Shown piece after piece: positions 15,661 through 23,777 of a stretch of 64,000 nt of DNA. Numbering within the stretch: the first letter of the stretch is position 1; each line of letters starts with the position of its first letter. The notes under the pieces are model-generated. The model had not been told where the DNA came from and searched no databases. It saw only the letters and a list, made by a program, of their open reading frames with translations. Origin of the DNA: Hymenobacter sp. APR13 (GTDB lineage Bacteria > Bacteroidota > Bacteroidia > Cytophagales > Hymenobacteraceae). Both the position numbers and the translations under genes were made by a program. The stretch lies in NCBI RefSeq assembly GCF_000737515.1, contig NZ_CP006587.1, positions 868,001 through 932,000 on the forward strand. The letters are read 5' to 3'.

Positions 15661-15697
15661 AAAAAAAGCTCCGGCCCTACGGCCGGAGCTTTTTTTG
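15661..15697. terminator. Bidirectional terminator after iscA-like gene
   Basis: AAAAAAAGCTCCGGCC (15661-15676) pairs with GGCCGGAGCTTTTTTT (15681-15696 region) around a short loop; A and T runs flank both sides, so it can stop both convergent transcripts. Confidence 0.9.
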
Positions 15698-15700
15698 TGC

Positions 15701-16051
15701 CTATTCCGCCGGGGCCAGCAGCGCCAGCACGGCGGCGGGGTCGGCTACTTCCACAATGAGCTGGTTGTAGTCATCGTGGTCCAGGTCGATGATGAGGGCG
15801 TTGTCGGCGTTGTGCACGTCCCAGAAGATGCGCTTGCCATCCTGGTAGAAAGTGCCGGCCGCCAGCAGGCCGGGAATGTGGGTGCCGGGGGCGCGCCAGC
15901 CTTTCCACCAGCCTTTCAGCACGTCGGCGTCCTGCCGCACGCTCCGGATGTGGCTGCGCGGAATCAACAGCTGGCTTTTCAGGGCCCAGAGCTTGTGCAG
16001 GCCCTGCACGCTGAACAGCACGTCGGGGCCCTGGATGGTTACGTCTACCAT
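15701..16051 (-). CDS. Small PH-like domain protein, uncharacterised
   Basis: A 116-residue soluble protein, rich in beta structure. The run of IRSVRQDADVLKGWW, GTHIPGLLAAGTFYQ, FWDVHNADNALIIDL and YNQLIVEV resembles bacterial PH-like (YqeB/YdjM-type) domains, where a membrane-like 'GTHIPG' and an 'ALIIDL' strand recur. No signal peptide, no catalytic motif. It is the last gene of the run that begins at 18181 and lies 74 bases after the phosphodiesterase gene. Function unknown. Confidence 0.65.
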   Translation of the reverse strand: MVDVTIQGPDVLFSVQGLHKLWALKSQLLIPRSHIRSVRQDADVLKGWWKGWRAPGTHIPGLLAAGTFYQDGKRIFWDVHNADNALIIDLDHDDYNQLIVEVADPAAVLALLAPAE

Positions 16052-16125
16052 GGTTTCAGAAGACTGGATGAGACTGAAAGAACGTTCTTTTCCGGCTTAT
16101 TCCTCGCTTTCTGAAGCCAGCAGCG

Positions 16126-17076
16126 TCAGAAAGCCAGCTTTTCGCCCTGCACCGGAAAAATCAGGCGCACGCCGAGCGTGTTGCCGGCGGCCAGCTCGCG
16201 GCGGATGGTGGCTTCGTGGTCGGCGGTGGGCTTGAGGTGCGTCACCACCACTGGCAAACCCCGCAAGGCGCCGGGACCCGCCAGCTGGGCCAGTACTGCC
16301 AGCTCCTGCCAGAACAGCCGCGGCGTGAGGTGGCCGAACAGCTGCTTGTCGGGCTGCTGGTTTGGGTAGGACGTTTCCATAAAAATCCCGCGTAGCTGGC
16401 CGGCCTGCAGCAGCGACGCCACCGCCTGCCACACGGTACGCAGGTTCTGGGTTTGCTCCACGGCATCGGCGCCGGTGTCGCCGAGGTAGAGCAGGTAGTG
16501 GCGGCCGCTACGCACCAGAAACGCGGCGCTCTGGAAGGGCCGGCCGTGGCTGAGCGCGTAGGCCGTGGCGTGGAGCGCCGTGTTGGCCAGCGGCAGCTCT
16601 TGCCCGATGGCCAAGGGCTGCAGCTGGTATTTGCCCAGGGCCGGCGCCGCGCCTCTGGGGCCGAAGTTGGGCCAGGCCCGCCAGTTGAAGTAGTCGTTCT
16701 GCAGGGTAGCCAGGCAGCCGGGCAGCGCATAGATGGGCTTGGGCGCGTCGTCGGGGGCGTTGAGCAGCAGGCCCGCTACGTGGTCGAGGTGGGCGTGGGA
16801 AATCAGGTAGCCTTTGATGCGGCTGCGGATGGTTTCGGTGGCCGGCCCCGGCAGCGCGCGGCGGGCAATGGCCTTTTCCACGCCGGTGTAGAGGCTACCC
16901 GCATCCAGACACACGTAGTCGGTGGAGCCGGCCGCCGCCACCAGGTACGCCGACAGGTTGCCTTCGCTGAGCCCGCCCTGCACGCCCAGCGGCACCACCG
17001 TGAAGGCCGGCTGGGCCAGAGTCGGCAGGTGCCAAAGCAAAATTACCAGCGCCAGCAGCCAGCCGCTACCGCGCAT
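16126..17076 (-). CDS. Periplasmic class II 3',5'-cyclic-nucleotide phosphodiesterase
   Basis: A 316-residue metallo-beta-lactamase-fold enzyme with a signal peptide (residues 1-21, ending LPTLAQ). The metal motif HAHLDHVAGL (94-103), SHG (176-178), GDTGAD (199-204), METSYPN and VTHLKP (279-283) together are the marks of class II cyclic-nucleotide phosphodiesterases (PDE1/CpdP family), which hydrolyse cAMP or cGMP. Export to the periplasm, as for CpdP of Vibrio, is inferred from the signal. The start codon lies inside the last codons of the GNAT gene (11-base overlap), so translation is probably coupled. Which cyclic nucleotide it uses is not visible. Confidence 0.85.
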   Translation of the reverse strand: MRGSGWLLALVILLWHLPTLAQPAFTVVPLGVQGGLSEGNLSAYLVAAAGSTDYVCLDAGSLYTGVEKAIARRALPGPATETIRSRIKGYLISHAHLDHVAGLLLNAPDDAPKPIYALPGCLATLQNDYFNWRAWPNFGPRGAAPALGKYQLQPLAIGQELPLANTALHATAYALSHGRPFQSAAFLVRSGRHYLLYLGDTGADAVEQTQNLRTVWQAVASLLQAGQLRGIFMETSYPNQQPDKQLFGHLTPRLFWQELAVLAQLAGPGALRGLPVVVTHLKPTADHEATIRRELAAGNTLGVRLIFPVQGEKLAF

Positions 17077-17533
17077 GACTGTCGGCCGCTAAACGCTGCT
17101 GCCACGCGGTCTGGCTTAGCTCAAACCGCACCTCGCCGCTGCCGGTGCGGCCGGTAGCCTGCCAGCCCTGGCGGCGGTAGAACTCCTCGGCCCGGGTGCC
17201 GGGGTCGGTACTCAGCCACACGGGTTCCGGGGTGTGGGCGAAGTACCAGGCCAGCATCAAGTGGTGCAGCTTCCGGCCGATGCCCTGCTGGTCGAAATCC
17301 GGGTGCACAAACAGCGCCCAGACGCTGTGCTGCTGCAAATCAACGACAGCAAAGCCCACAATCCGGCCGGATTCTTCGGCTTCGGCCACCCAGCCCCGGC
17401 CGCGCTGCGCGAGGTAGTCGGCATAGTCGGCGGGCGTAATCAGGGCCGGGTCGCGGAGTACGTTTTCCGTCACGGCCAGGCGCACGGCCGACATGCCGGG
17501 AATATCGGAGAGGTGCGCTGGTCGAAAAACCAT
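17066..17533 (-). CDS. GNAT family N-acetyltransferase
   Basis: A 155-residue GNAT protein: an N-terminal FRPAHLSDIPGMSAVR start, the central strand pair GRIVGFAVVDL, and the acetyl-CoA loop VHPDFDQQGIGRKL (Q/R-x-x-G-x-G form), followed by LSTDPGTRAEEFYRRQGW. The domain is complete and of normal length. Acceptor unknown. It sits 12 bases after the acidic protein gene and overlaps the phosphodiesterase gene by 11 bases, so the three are likely one operon. Confidence 0.88.
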   Translation of the reverse strand: MVFRPAHLSDIPGMSAVRLAVTENVLRDPALITPADYADYLAQRGRGWVAEAEESGRIVGFAVVDLQQHSVWALFVHPDFDQQGIGRKLHHLMLAWYFAHTPEPVWLSTDPGTRAEEFYRRQGWQATGRTGSGEVRFELSQTAWQQRLAADSHAR

Positions 17534-17545
17534 AATCCGGAGTAT

Positions 17546-18181
17546 TTAGCTGAGGGCGTGCGGATAGCCGATGGCCTCCAGGTCGGCGGCCAGCTGGGGC
17601 CAGTCGGTGAGGTCGGAGTTGAGAGCCTGGGCGGTGGCCTGCGTGAGAGGCTCGTGGCGGTAGAGGCGGGCCACGTCGGCGGTTTCGAGGGGCTCCCGCT
17701 CGGTTTCGTCGAGGTAGTACTCGTTGGCCCAGTCGGCGTAGGTGTCGGGGTCGTTGTCGAAGATGTAGAGCAGCTCCTCGGAGCCGTCATCTTCGTTGTC
17801 CACAAGGCCGGTCTGCCAGCCGTGGGTGGGCGTGTACCACACGCAGAACGTGGTGCCGATGGAGGCGGCCGGCTCGCCGAACACAAACTCGTCGAACACT
17901 TCAGGCAGGCCGCGCGTCACCTGCGCCTTTTCGGGCTGGTCGTATTCGGAGAGGAAGCCGTTGATGCAGCAGCCCTCGGGCCGGAACAGCACCAGCATCT
18001 GGTCGCCCTCGCCGTCGCTCATCTCAAACAGGGCCTCGTTCTCGTCCCAGGCGGGGTTGTAGGTGTAGTAACGGAACTCCGGGTCGGGCGAGTTGATGGC
18101 GTCCAGCGCCGCCAGGGCCTGGCAGAGGCGCTGCAGCGTAGCCGCGTCGGGCAGTTGGGTGAGGTCGAGGGTGGAAATCAT
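17546..18181 (-). CDS. Acidic cytoplasmic protein, unknown
   Basis: The frame opens at 18202, but that extension would enter the palindromic repeat at 18198; the ATG at 18181 (MISTLDLTQLPDAAT) gives 211 residues. The protein is strongly acidic, without signal or membrane segment, with a FRYYTYNPAWDENEALFEM stretch, a DMLVLF-like strand (DQMLVLFRPEGC), a GWQTGLVDNEDDG turn and YIFDNDPDTYADWA. I do not recognise a family with certainty; related proteins of this length are annotated as hypothetical in Bacteroidota. First gene of the small operon running to 15701. Confidence 0.65.
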   Translation of the reverse strand: MISTLDLTQLPDAATLQRLCQALAALDAINSPDPEFRYYTYNPAWDENEALFEMSDGEGDQMLVLFRPEGCCINGFLSEYDQPEKAQVTRGLPEVFDEFVFGEPAASIGTTFCVWYTPTHGWQTGLVDNEDDGSEELLYIFDNDPDTYADWANEYYLDETEREPLETADVARLYRHEPLTQATAQALNSDLTDWPQLAADLEAIGYPHALS

Positions 18182-18197
18182 GGGTCTGGTACGCTGT

Positions 18198-18290
18198 GTC
18201 ATTCCGAGTGCAGCGAGGAATCTCGCGTGCTGCTATCTGGTTGCCATTGCAACGTCAGCACGCGAGATTCCTCGCTGCACTCGGAATGAC
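18198..18290. repeat. Palindromic repeat, family 2, copy A
   Basis: Arms GTCATTCCGAGTGCAGCGAG and its reverse complement (ending CTCGGAATGAC) bracket a centre. Its reverse complement contains ATCTCGCGTGCTGACGTTG, also found in the elements at 20692 and 24939. Confidence 0.85.
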
Positions 18291-18311
18291 GTTCCTTTTT
18301 GCTGTCAACAA

Positions 18312-19187
18312 TTAATACGTTTTGGTCATATCCTCGGGCACCACCAGCAGAAAATCGGCTTTCTGCTGATTCTCCTTATCGAGCTTGTCGAGGCTGGCCT
18401 GCGAGACGGTGCTGAGGGTGAGCACCTTCAGCTGCGGATTCTGCTGGCGCAGGTAGGCCAGAATACCGTCGTGGTTGTCGGAGTGGTAGGCGCCGTTGAC
18501 GTGGAGCAGCAGGTGGCCGGCGGGGCGGGCCTGCTGCAGGAAATGCGCCATGGTGGCATCCTTGAGGGCCTGGGCAGCTACCATCTTTTGTGGCGTCATA
18601 CTGCCATGGGTGCTCTCGCCCATCATGGCTGCCATCTTTTGGTAGCCGGGCAGGTTGTAGTCTACTTGCAGCGGCAGCGGCATCATCCAAGCTTTGGCTT
18701 TAGAGGACACTGTGTCCAGCGAAGCCAAACCATAATAAGATACTTGCCGGGCGTAGCGGCGCGGCACGTTGGTGCCCACCACCCGGAATTTCTGCTGGCG
18801 TGCCAGTTGCAGCAGCGGCTTGTAGTCGGTGGCGTAGTTGGGCCAGGGGCGGCTGTCGGCCTCGAAGGCTTTGTCGTCCAGCTCGCCGGTGGTATACTGG
18901 TCGACCAGCGGCTGCACGTCGCGCTCAAACATTTCCAGGCCCAGCACCAACTGGCCCTGGCGCAGGCGCAGCAGGTCTTTGGTGAGCTGCAACGCCAGCC
19001 AGTGCGCCATGGGGTCGTTGTGTTGCTCGCCGAAGAACACCACGTCGGCGGCGGCCAGCTCCTTAAGCATCTTGTCGTAGCCGGCGGGCTTGCCGGCGGC
19101 CGTGAACAGGCGGTAGGCGGGCCGGTCTTGGGCGTGCACGGCGAAGCTGAGCATCAGCAGAACAAACGAGAGAAACGAGATACGCAT
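18312..19187 (-). CDS. ChaN-like (haem-binding uptake, Tiki superfamily) protein
   Basis: The ATG at 19187 (MRISFLSFVLLMLSFAVHAQ) gives a cleavable signal peptide and 291 residues. The mature part has the family marks: VVFFGEQHNDPMAH near the start, LVLGLEMFERDVQPLVDQY, and a C-terminal LLLHVNGAYHSDNHDGI. These belong to the ChaN/DUF399 family, whose Campylobacter member binds haem and which is part of the EreA/TIKI-like fold. No Cys follows the signal, so it is a soluble periplasmic protein, not a lipoprotein. Iron or haem use is a family inference. Palindromic repeats flank the gene on both sides, so it is probably a unit of its own. Confidence 0.82.
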   Translation of the reverse strand: MRISFLSFVLLMLSFAVHAQDRPAYRLFTAAGKPAGYDKMLKELAAADVVFFGEQHNDPMAHWLALQLTKDLLRLRQGQLVLGLEMFERDVQPLVDQYTTGELDDKAFEADSRPWPNYATDYKPLLQLARQQKFRVVGTNVPRRYARQVSYYGLASLDTVSSKAKAWMMPLPLQVDYNLPGYQKMAAMMGESTHGSMTPQKMVAAQALKDATMAHFLQQARPAGHLLLHVNGAYHSDNHDGILAYLRQQNPQLKVLTLSTVSQASLDKLDKENQQKADFLLVVPEDMTKTY

Positions 19188-19191
19188 AGCA

Positions 19192-19199
19192 CGAAGATA
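19192..19199 (-). promoter_or_regulatory. Possible -7 box for ChaN-like gene
   Basis: On the minus strand TATCTTCG, one base off TAnnTTTG, lies 5 bases from the ATG at 19187 and would give a nearly leaderless message. Confidence 0.25.
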
Positions 19200-19200
19200 C

Positions 19201-19298
19201 ACTGCGCCCTCCGCGAAAACACGGCGTCCTCTGCGGGCTAAGTCGTTGCTACGATTTTAGCCCGCAGAGGACGCCGTGTTTAGCGCAGAGGGCGCAGT
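19201..19298. repeat. 98-bp palindromic repeat
   Basis: ACTGCGCCCTC at the left end pairs with GAGGGCGCAGT at the right end, and the arms continue (ACACGGCGTCCTCTGCGGGC with its complement) to a short centre near 19250. It fills the gap between the ABC permease and ChaN-like genes. Confidence 0.9.
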
Positions 19299-19304
19299 GT
19301 TGTG

Positions 19305-20666
19305 CTAGCCCTTATAGAACATCCACTTCGACAGCTCGCGGTAGTTGACTTTCTTGCCGTACATCAGAATGCCCACGCGGTAGATGCGGCCGGCCAGCCA
19401 GGTGGTGAAGATGAAGCCCAGCACCAGCAGCACCATGGAGGTAGCCAGCTGCCAGGCCGGCACGCCCCCGAACGGCAGGCGCATGACCATGGCAATGGGC
19501 GAGGTAAGCGGAATCATCGACATCCAGACGGCCACCGAGCCGTTGGGGTTGGTGGTGAGGATTGCCTGCGACACCACGAAGGTGAGCACCAGCGGCATGG
19601 TCACGGGTAGCATAAACTGCTGGGTGTCGGTGTCGTTGTCGACGGCCGCCCCGATGGCCCCGAACAGCGCCCCGTAGAACAGGTAGCCACCCAGAAAATA
19701 AAACAGGAAGCAGCCCACAATCAGCGGCACGTTCAGGTCGGCGGCGCGCAGAGCGGCCGTCATCTTGGCGGCTACGTTGGTGTCTTTCTTGGCGGCTTTT
19801 TCCTGCGGCGTATCGGTGCTGACCGTAGCCGTGGCCGAACCCGAAGCCATGGCCGTAGTACGGCTCACCCGGTCTTCCACCATCTTCTCGGGGCTCACGG
19901 AGCGCGCCATTACGGAGCTGATGCCCACAGAAAGCAGCACCCACAGCGCCAACTGCGTGAAGCCTACGGCCGCAATGCCTAGCACCTTGCCCATCATCAG
20001 CTGGAAAGGCTTCACCGAGGAAATCACCACTTCCACGATGCGGCTGGTTTTCTCCTCCATTACGCCGCGCATAATCTGCACGCCGTACATGAAGATGAAT
20101 ATGTAAATCAGGAAGCCGCAAGCGTAGGCTACGCCCGTGCTGACGCCGGTGCTGGAGCTTTTCTCGCCGTCGTCGCTCAAGCTCACCGTTTCCAGGCTCA
20201 CGTCGGCCTTGAGCTTATCAAGCGTGGCGCGGTCGATGCCGGAGGCCGTGAGGCGCTGGTTTTCAATCTGCAGCGACACGGCGCGGTTGATGTCACGCTC
20301 CAGCGACACGCCCAGGCCCTTGCGCGAAAACACCTGGAAGCCGCCGGGGTTGGCCAGGTCCTGCTTCGGAATGTAGAGCAGGGCGTCGTGCTTGCTTTTC
20401 TTGAACTCGGCTTTGGCCTGGGCCAGGTCGGGCGTGGTCGCCACAAACCGGATATCGTCCTTGGCCTCGGGCAGCTTCCCGGCAAACAGGTTGCCGGTAT
20501 CGGCTACCACCACCGTCTTGCCGCTGTCCGACATCTTAGCAATGAGCACAGGCACCGCAAACAGCGCCACCGTCAGCAGCGGCCCAATCAGCGACATGAT
20601 AATGAAGCTTTTCTTGCGCACCCGCGACAGGTATTCGCGCTGAAAAACGAGGAATATTTTATCCAT
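19305..20666 (-). CDS. ABC-2 type transporter permease (NatB-like)
   Basis: The ATG at 20666 (MDKIFLVFQREYLSRVRKKSF) is the standard start of this family; 453 residues. Helix 1 lies at about 22-44 (FIIMSLIGPLLTVALFAVP), followed by a large periplasmic segment (about 45-170) and then five more hydrophobic segments toward the C-terminus, the layout of ABC2_membrane_3/NatB permeases. It should pair with the ATPase encoded just upstream (21799-20858) although a 160-bp repeat lies between the genes. Substrate is unknown; NatAB exports sodium in Bacillus, and related Bacteroidota systems are uncharacterised. Confidence 0.9.
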   Translation of the reverse strand: MDKIFLVFQREYLSRVRKKSFIIMSLIGPLLTVALFAVPVLIAKMSDSGKTVVVADTGNLFAGKLPEAKDDIRFVATTPDLAQAKAEFKKSKHDALLYIPKQDLANPGGFQVFSRKGLGVSLERDINRAVSLQIENQRLTASGIDRATLDKLKADVSLETVSLSDDGEKSSSTGVSTGVAYACGFLIYIFIFMYGVQIMRGVMEEKTSRIVEVVISSVKPFQLMMGKVLGIAAVGFTQLALWVLLSVGISSVMARSVSPEKMVEDRVSRTTAMASGSATATVSTDTPQEKAAKKDTNVAAKMTAALRAADLNVPLIVGCFLFYFLGGYLFYGALFGAIGAAVDNDTDTQQFMLPVTMPLVLTFVVSQAILTTNPNGSVAVWMSMIPLTSPIAMVMRLPFGGVPAWQLATSMVLLVLGFIFTTWLAGRIYRVGILMYGKKVNYRELSKWMFYKG

Positions 20667-20691
20667 GATGGGTTTCGGTTTTGGGGAGAAC

Positions 20692-20851
20692 GTCATGCAG
20701 AGCGGAGCGAAGCATCTCGCGTGCTGACGTTGTGGAAATATTGATTGCTACACGGGCGAGATTGGCTCCGCCTTCCTGCGGTTGCTCAACTTCACCCGGA
20801 ATGACTGATTTACTACACTGGCGAGATGCTTCGGCTGCGCCTCTGCATGAC
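20692..20851. repeat. Palindromic repeat, family 2, copy B
   Basis: Begins GTCATGCAGAGCGGAGCGAAG and ends in CGCCTCTGCATGAC. It contains CATCTCGCGTGCTGACGTTG, shared with the copies at 18198 and 24939, plus an extra inner segment with GGCGAGATTGGCTCCGCC. Confidence 0.85.
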
Positions 20852-20857
20852 GGTCTG

Positions 20858-21799
20858 TTAAACCGATGCTTCTTCCATCAGCGTTTCGGGCATGGTTTCG
20901 CGCACGCGCCGGATGAAAATGTCGTTGATGCTTGGAATCAGCTCCCGGAAGGCATGCACTTCCACGCTGCCAATGAGGTAGCGCAGCAAATCGTTGGGCG
21001 TGGTGCCGGCGTGCAGCCGGATGACGTCGTAGAAGTGGCCGTTTTCGCGCTCCTTGTGCTCCAGCACCTCAAAGTCGGGGTGCGTGACCATGAGCCGGCC
21101 GCGGCCTTCCACCGCGTAGGTCTGGGTGCGGAACGTGTTCTTGATGTCCTGCACCGAGCCGTCGAGCACCTTGCGCGAACGGTTGATGAGGGCAATACTG
21201 TCGCAGAGCTCCTCCACCGATTCCATGCGGTGGGTACTAAAGATGATAGTGGCGCCTTTCTCGCGCAGGGCCAGAATCTCGTCTTTGATGAGGTTGGCGT
21301 TGATGGGGTCGAAGCCCGAAAACGGCTCATCCAAGATGATGATTTCAGGCTCGTGCAGCACCGTGGCAATGAACTGCACCTTCTGCTGCATGCCCTTGCT
21401 CAGGTCTTCCACGTTTTTCTCGGCCCAGGGCTTGAGTTCTAGGCGCGTGAGCCAGCTTTTGATGCGCTGGGTGGCATCGGTGCGGCTCAGGCCTTTGAGG
21501 CGGGCCAGGTACAAAAGCTGCTCGCCCACTTTCATCTTCTTGTAGAGGCCGCGCTCCTCGGGCAGGTAGCCAATCTGGCCGATGTGGCTGGGGTTGAGCT
21601 TCTCGCCCCGGATGCGGATTTCGCCGGAGTCGGCGGCCGTAATCTGGGTGATGATGCGGATGAGCGAGGTTTTGCCGGCGCCGTTGGGCCCCAGCAGCCC
21701 GAAGATGCTGCGCTCCGGGATGTCGAGGCTTACGCCGTCGAGGGCGGTGTGCGCGGCGTAGGCCTTGCGCACGTCAATGGCTTGCAGAATGGGAGGCAT
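20858..21799 (-). CDS. ABC transporter ATP-binding protein (NatA-like)
   Basis: A 313-residue ATPase. Walker A GPNGAGKTS (37-45), the signature LSKGMQQKVQ (about 132-141), Walker B IIILDEPFSGFDP and the switch His in IIFSTHRME are all present. The C-terminal extension after residue 220 (VEGRGRLMVTHPDFEVLEH, then SVEVHAFRELIPSINDIFIRRV) is the DUF4162-type domain usual in NatA/drug-export ATPases. It forms the energising half of the exporter with the permease downstream. Confidence 0.93.
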   Translation of the reverse strand: MPPILQAIDVRKAYAAHTALDGVSLDIPERSIFGLLGPNGAGKTSLIRIITQITAADSGEIRIRGEKLNPSHIGQIGYLPEERGLYKKMKVGEQLLYLARLKGLSRTDATQRIKSWLTRLELKPWAEKNVEDLSKGMQQKVQFIATVLHEPEIIILDEPFSGFDPINANLIKDEILALREKGATIIFSTHRMESVEELCDSIALINRSRKVLDGSVQDIKNTFRTQTYAVEGRGRLMVTHPDFEVLEHKERENGHFYDVIRLHAGTTPNDLLRYLIGSVEVHAFRELIPSINDIFIRRVRETMPETLMEEASV

Positions 21800-21916
21800 G
21801 GAAGAAGGGTTTGTGGTGCCGTAATATTACACGAATCCGATACAGAAGCTGCTTCAACTTCTCTCAAGCGGTGGTTTCAGCTACCTGAACCGGCAGAAAC
21901 AGCGCCCAAACTGGCG

Positions 21917-22531
21917 TTATTCCGTATCCTCCAGCTCGCGCAGGCTGGCCTCCAGCCGGTCGAGGTGCTGGCCGTAGAGGCGCTGCAGGTACCAGCGGGT
22001 TTTGCGCACCACCAGCAGCTGCAGCAGGGCACCGGCAAACAGCAGGCCGCCGGCCATGCCGAGCAGGTACCCTACCCGTACCCCACCCGGGCGGCTCAGC
22101 TCCGAACCTACGGTAAAGCCGTAGCTCGTCAGGATGGCAAATGGCCCCGCGGCCAGTGTAGCCTTGTAGAAGAACTGCAGCAGCCGGCGTAGCTCCACGC
22201 ACATCTTCCGAAGATGCGCCTGCACATTGTCCTCCACCGTCGCCATCCGGCGCAACACCCCCAGCTTGAGGTAGTAATAGTAGAGCTGGCCGGCTCCAAT
22301 CAGCTGCAGAATACTCACCTGCGCTAGTGCTATCAGCTTGTCCGTTCGCAGATACGCAACCGCGAAAAGCAGCATCAGCGCGGCCGTAGCCGCCATTTCC
22401 CACCGGGCGTTCCGACGCATCTTCTCGATGATGCCCGGCCGGGTTTTCAGCAATTGCTGCAGCTGGGCTGTATCCAGCATGGGTGTCGACGGCGTAGTCT
22501 TCCATTGGCGGCGAAAGTCATCGAGTTCCAT
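21917..22531 (-). CDS. Four-helix membrane protein coupled to ECF sigma factor
   Basis: A 204-residue protein. The N-terminal cytoplasmic part (MELDDFRRQWKTTPSTP, then LQQLLKTRPGIIEKMRRNARWE) is followed by hydrophobic segments near 47-62, 70-88, 122-140 and 150-172 and a basic-acidic tail. It overlaps the stop of the sigma gene by one base (TGATG), so the two are translationally coupled. Its genetic position is that of an anti-sigma factor, but no zinc-binding HxxxCxxC motif is present. The role is inferred from context only. Confidence 0.7.
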   Translation of the reverse strand: MELDDFRRQWKTTPSTPMLDTAQLQQLLKTRPGIIEKMRRNARWEMAATAALMLLFAVAYLRTDKLIALAQVSILQLIGAGQLYYYYLKLGVLRRMATVEDNVQAHLRKMCVELRRLLQFFYKATLAAGPFAILTSYGFTVGSELSRPGGVRVGYLLGMAGGLLFAGALLQLLVVRKTRWYLQRLYGQHLDRLEASLRELEDTE

Positions 22532-23043
22532 CAGACGGGGCGGGTAAGGTGTTGGCGAATCTTGTCCTGCACGCGGTGCATTTTCACGCGCACGTTGTTT
22601 TGGGTGATGCCGAGAATGTCGGCCATTTCCTCGTAGGTGCGCTCCTCCAGATACAGCAGCACAAAGGCCTTATCGACGTCGGAGAGGCGGTCGATGGCGC
22701 GGTAGAGGGCCGCCATATCCTCGGCCTCGTAGTTGGGCGGCTCGGTTTCCTGCGCCAGCTGCAGCGCCTCGGCCTCCAGGCGCAGCGCCTGCGGGCGGCG
22801 GGTGCGCTGGCGCAGGTTGCTGATGGCCACGTTCAGGGCAATGCGGTACAGCCAGGTGCTTAGTTTGGCGCTGGCCTGCGGCACGTAGTTGGGCCAGGCC
22901 CGCCAGAGCTGCAGCACTATTTCCTGGAACAGGTCCTGCCGGTCGTCGGCGTCCGGGCAGTACAGCCGGCACACGCGCCGCAGCAGCGGCTGGTACTCAT
23001 TCACAACGGCAACAAAGGCAGTAGAGGGTGCAGCGGGGCTCAT
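22531..23043 (-). CDS. ECF RNA polymerase sigma factor
   Basis: A 170-residue sigma-70 family protein of the ECF type. Region 2 spans about residues 8-80 (DRQDLFQEIVLQLWRAW for -10 recognition, STWLYRIALNVAISNLRQ), and region 4 about 108-165 (LSDVDKAFVLLYLEERTYEEM, then LGITQNNVRVKMHRVQDKI, the helix-turn-helix). There is no region 1.1 or 3. It directs transcription of a target set that cannot be read here. The gene is followed, with a one-base overlap, by a membrane protein, and divergent to a small membrane protein. Confidence 0.93.
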   Translation of the reverse strand: MSPAAPSTAFVAVVNEYQPLLRRVCRLYCPDADDRQDLFQEIVLQLWRAWPNYVPQASAKLSTWLYRIALNVAISNLRQRTRRPQALRLEAEALQLAQETEPPNYEAEDMAALYRAIDRLSDVDKAFVLLYLEERTYEEMADILGITQNNVRVKMHRVQDKIRQHLTRPV

Positions 23044-23196
23044 GCAGGCAGCGGGATTTCAGCTACTATATCGGCAGCCCGGCGGCGGCATTACAGGCAG
23101 GCCCCATAAATATTTTTCGGCCGCGTCAGTAGTCCGCTGTAATGCCCTGCCACCGCGTGCGATTCATCCGGCAAATCACTTCTTCACCGCCTTGCC

Positions 23197-23508
23197 ATGA
23201 AAAAGCCGAACGTATTTACCGGCGCAATTTTCGGACTCACCGGCCTGGTCAGCCTGATTTTCTCTCACGACTGGCTGCAAGCCGGCATGTGGCTGACCCT
23301 GGGCGGCGGCCTGTTCCTCTCCGACCTGCGCTACCGCTCTGCCGGCGCAGCCGAAGGCGGCAGCACCACAACCGTTCCTCTGTCGCCAGCGCGCAAATAC
23401 CTGTCGATGGGGCTGGTGCTGGTGAGCCTGCTCCTGTTCGGGTTCATGGTAAGCCGCGACTTCAAGGCCAGTCAGCACCGCAAAACCAGCACGCACAACG
23501 CCCGCTAA
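23197..23508 (+). CDS. Small membrane protein, unknown
   Basis: A 103-residue protein with hydrophobic segments at about 7-24, 29-42 and 69-87 and a basic tail (SRDFKASQHRKTSTHNAR). No family recognised. It is divergent from the ECF sigma gene across a 153-base gap; whether it is a target of that sigma factor is an open inference. GC content and codon use look like the neighbours. Confidence 0.6.
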   Translation: MKKPNVFTGAIFGLTGLVSLIFSHDWLQAGMWLTLGGGLFLSDLRYRSAGAAEGGSTTTVPLSPARKYLSMGLVLVSLLLFGFMVSRDFKASQHRKTSTHNAR

Positions 23509-23533
23509 GAAACTGTTCGAGATACATCGGACG

Positions 23534-23634
23534 GTGTAGAGACGCAATACTCTGCGTCTCGTCGTTGAACGACTGGAATTGCGCCGGTTAAACAACATCA
23601 GCAACGACGAGACGCAAAATATTGCGGCTCTACC
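23534..23634. repeat. Palindromic repeat, family 1, copy B
   Basis: Starts GTGTAGAGACGCAAT and ends ATTGCGGCTCTACC. Its reverse complement matches 6679-6780 through arms and centre (TCGTTGCTGATGTTGTT). Confidence 0.9.
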
Positions 23635-23698
23635 TCGTACTGACGGCTTCCGCAGTTAGCTCAAAACAGATTTCAAGCCAAAGCAGAGCCAAAAAAAG

Positions 23699-23727
23699 CG
23701 CCTGCGTCCCCAAAGGAAGCAGGCGCC
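23699..23727. terminator. Hairpin downstream of dnaJ
   Basis: GCGCCTGC pairs with GCAGGCGC around a 13-base loop. On the minus strand it follows dnaJ by about 50 bases and is followed by a T-rich stretch (GGCTTTTTTTG region), fitting a dnaJ terminator. Confidence 0.55.
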
Positions 23728-23777
23728 CAATCGTCTACAAAATCCGTGAAATCCGTCTAATCCGGTTAAATCCGTGA

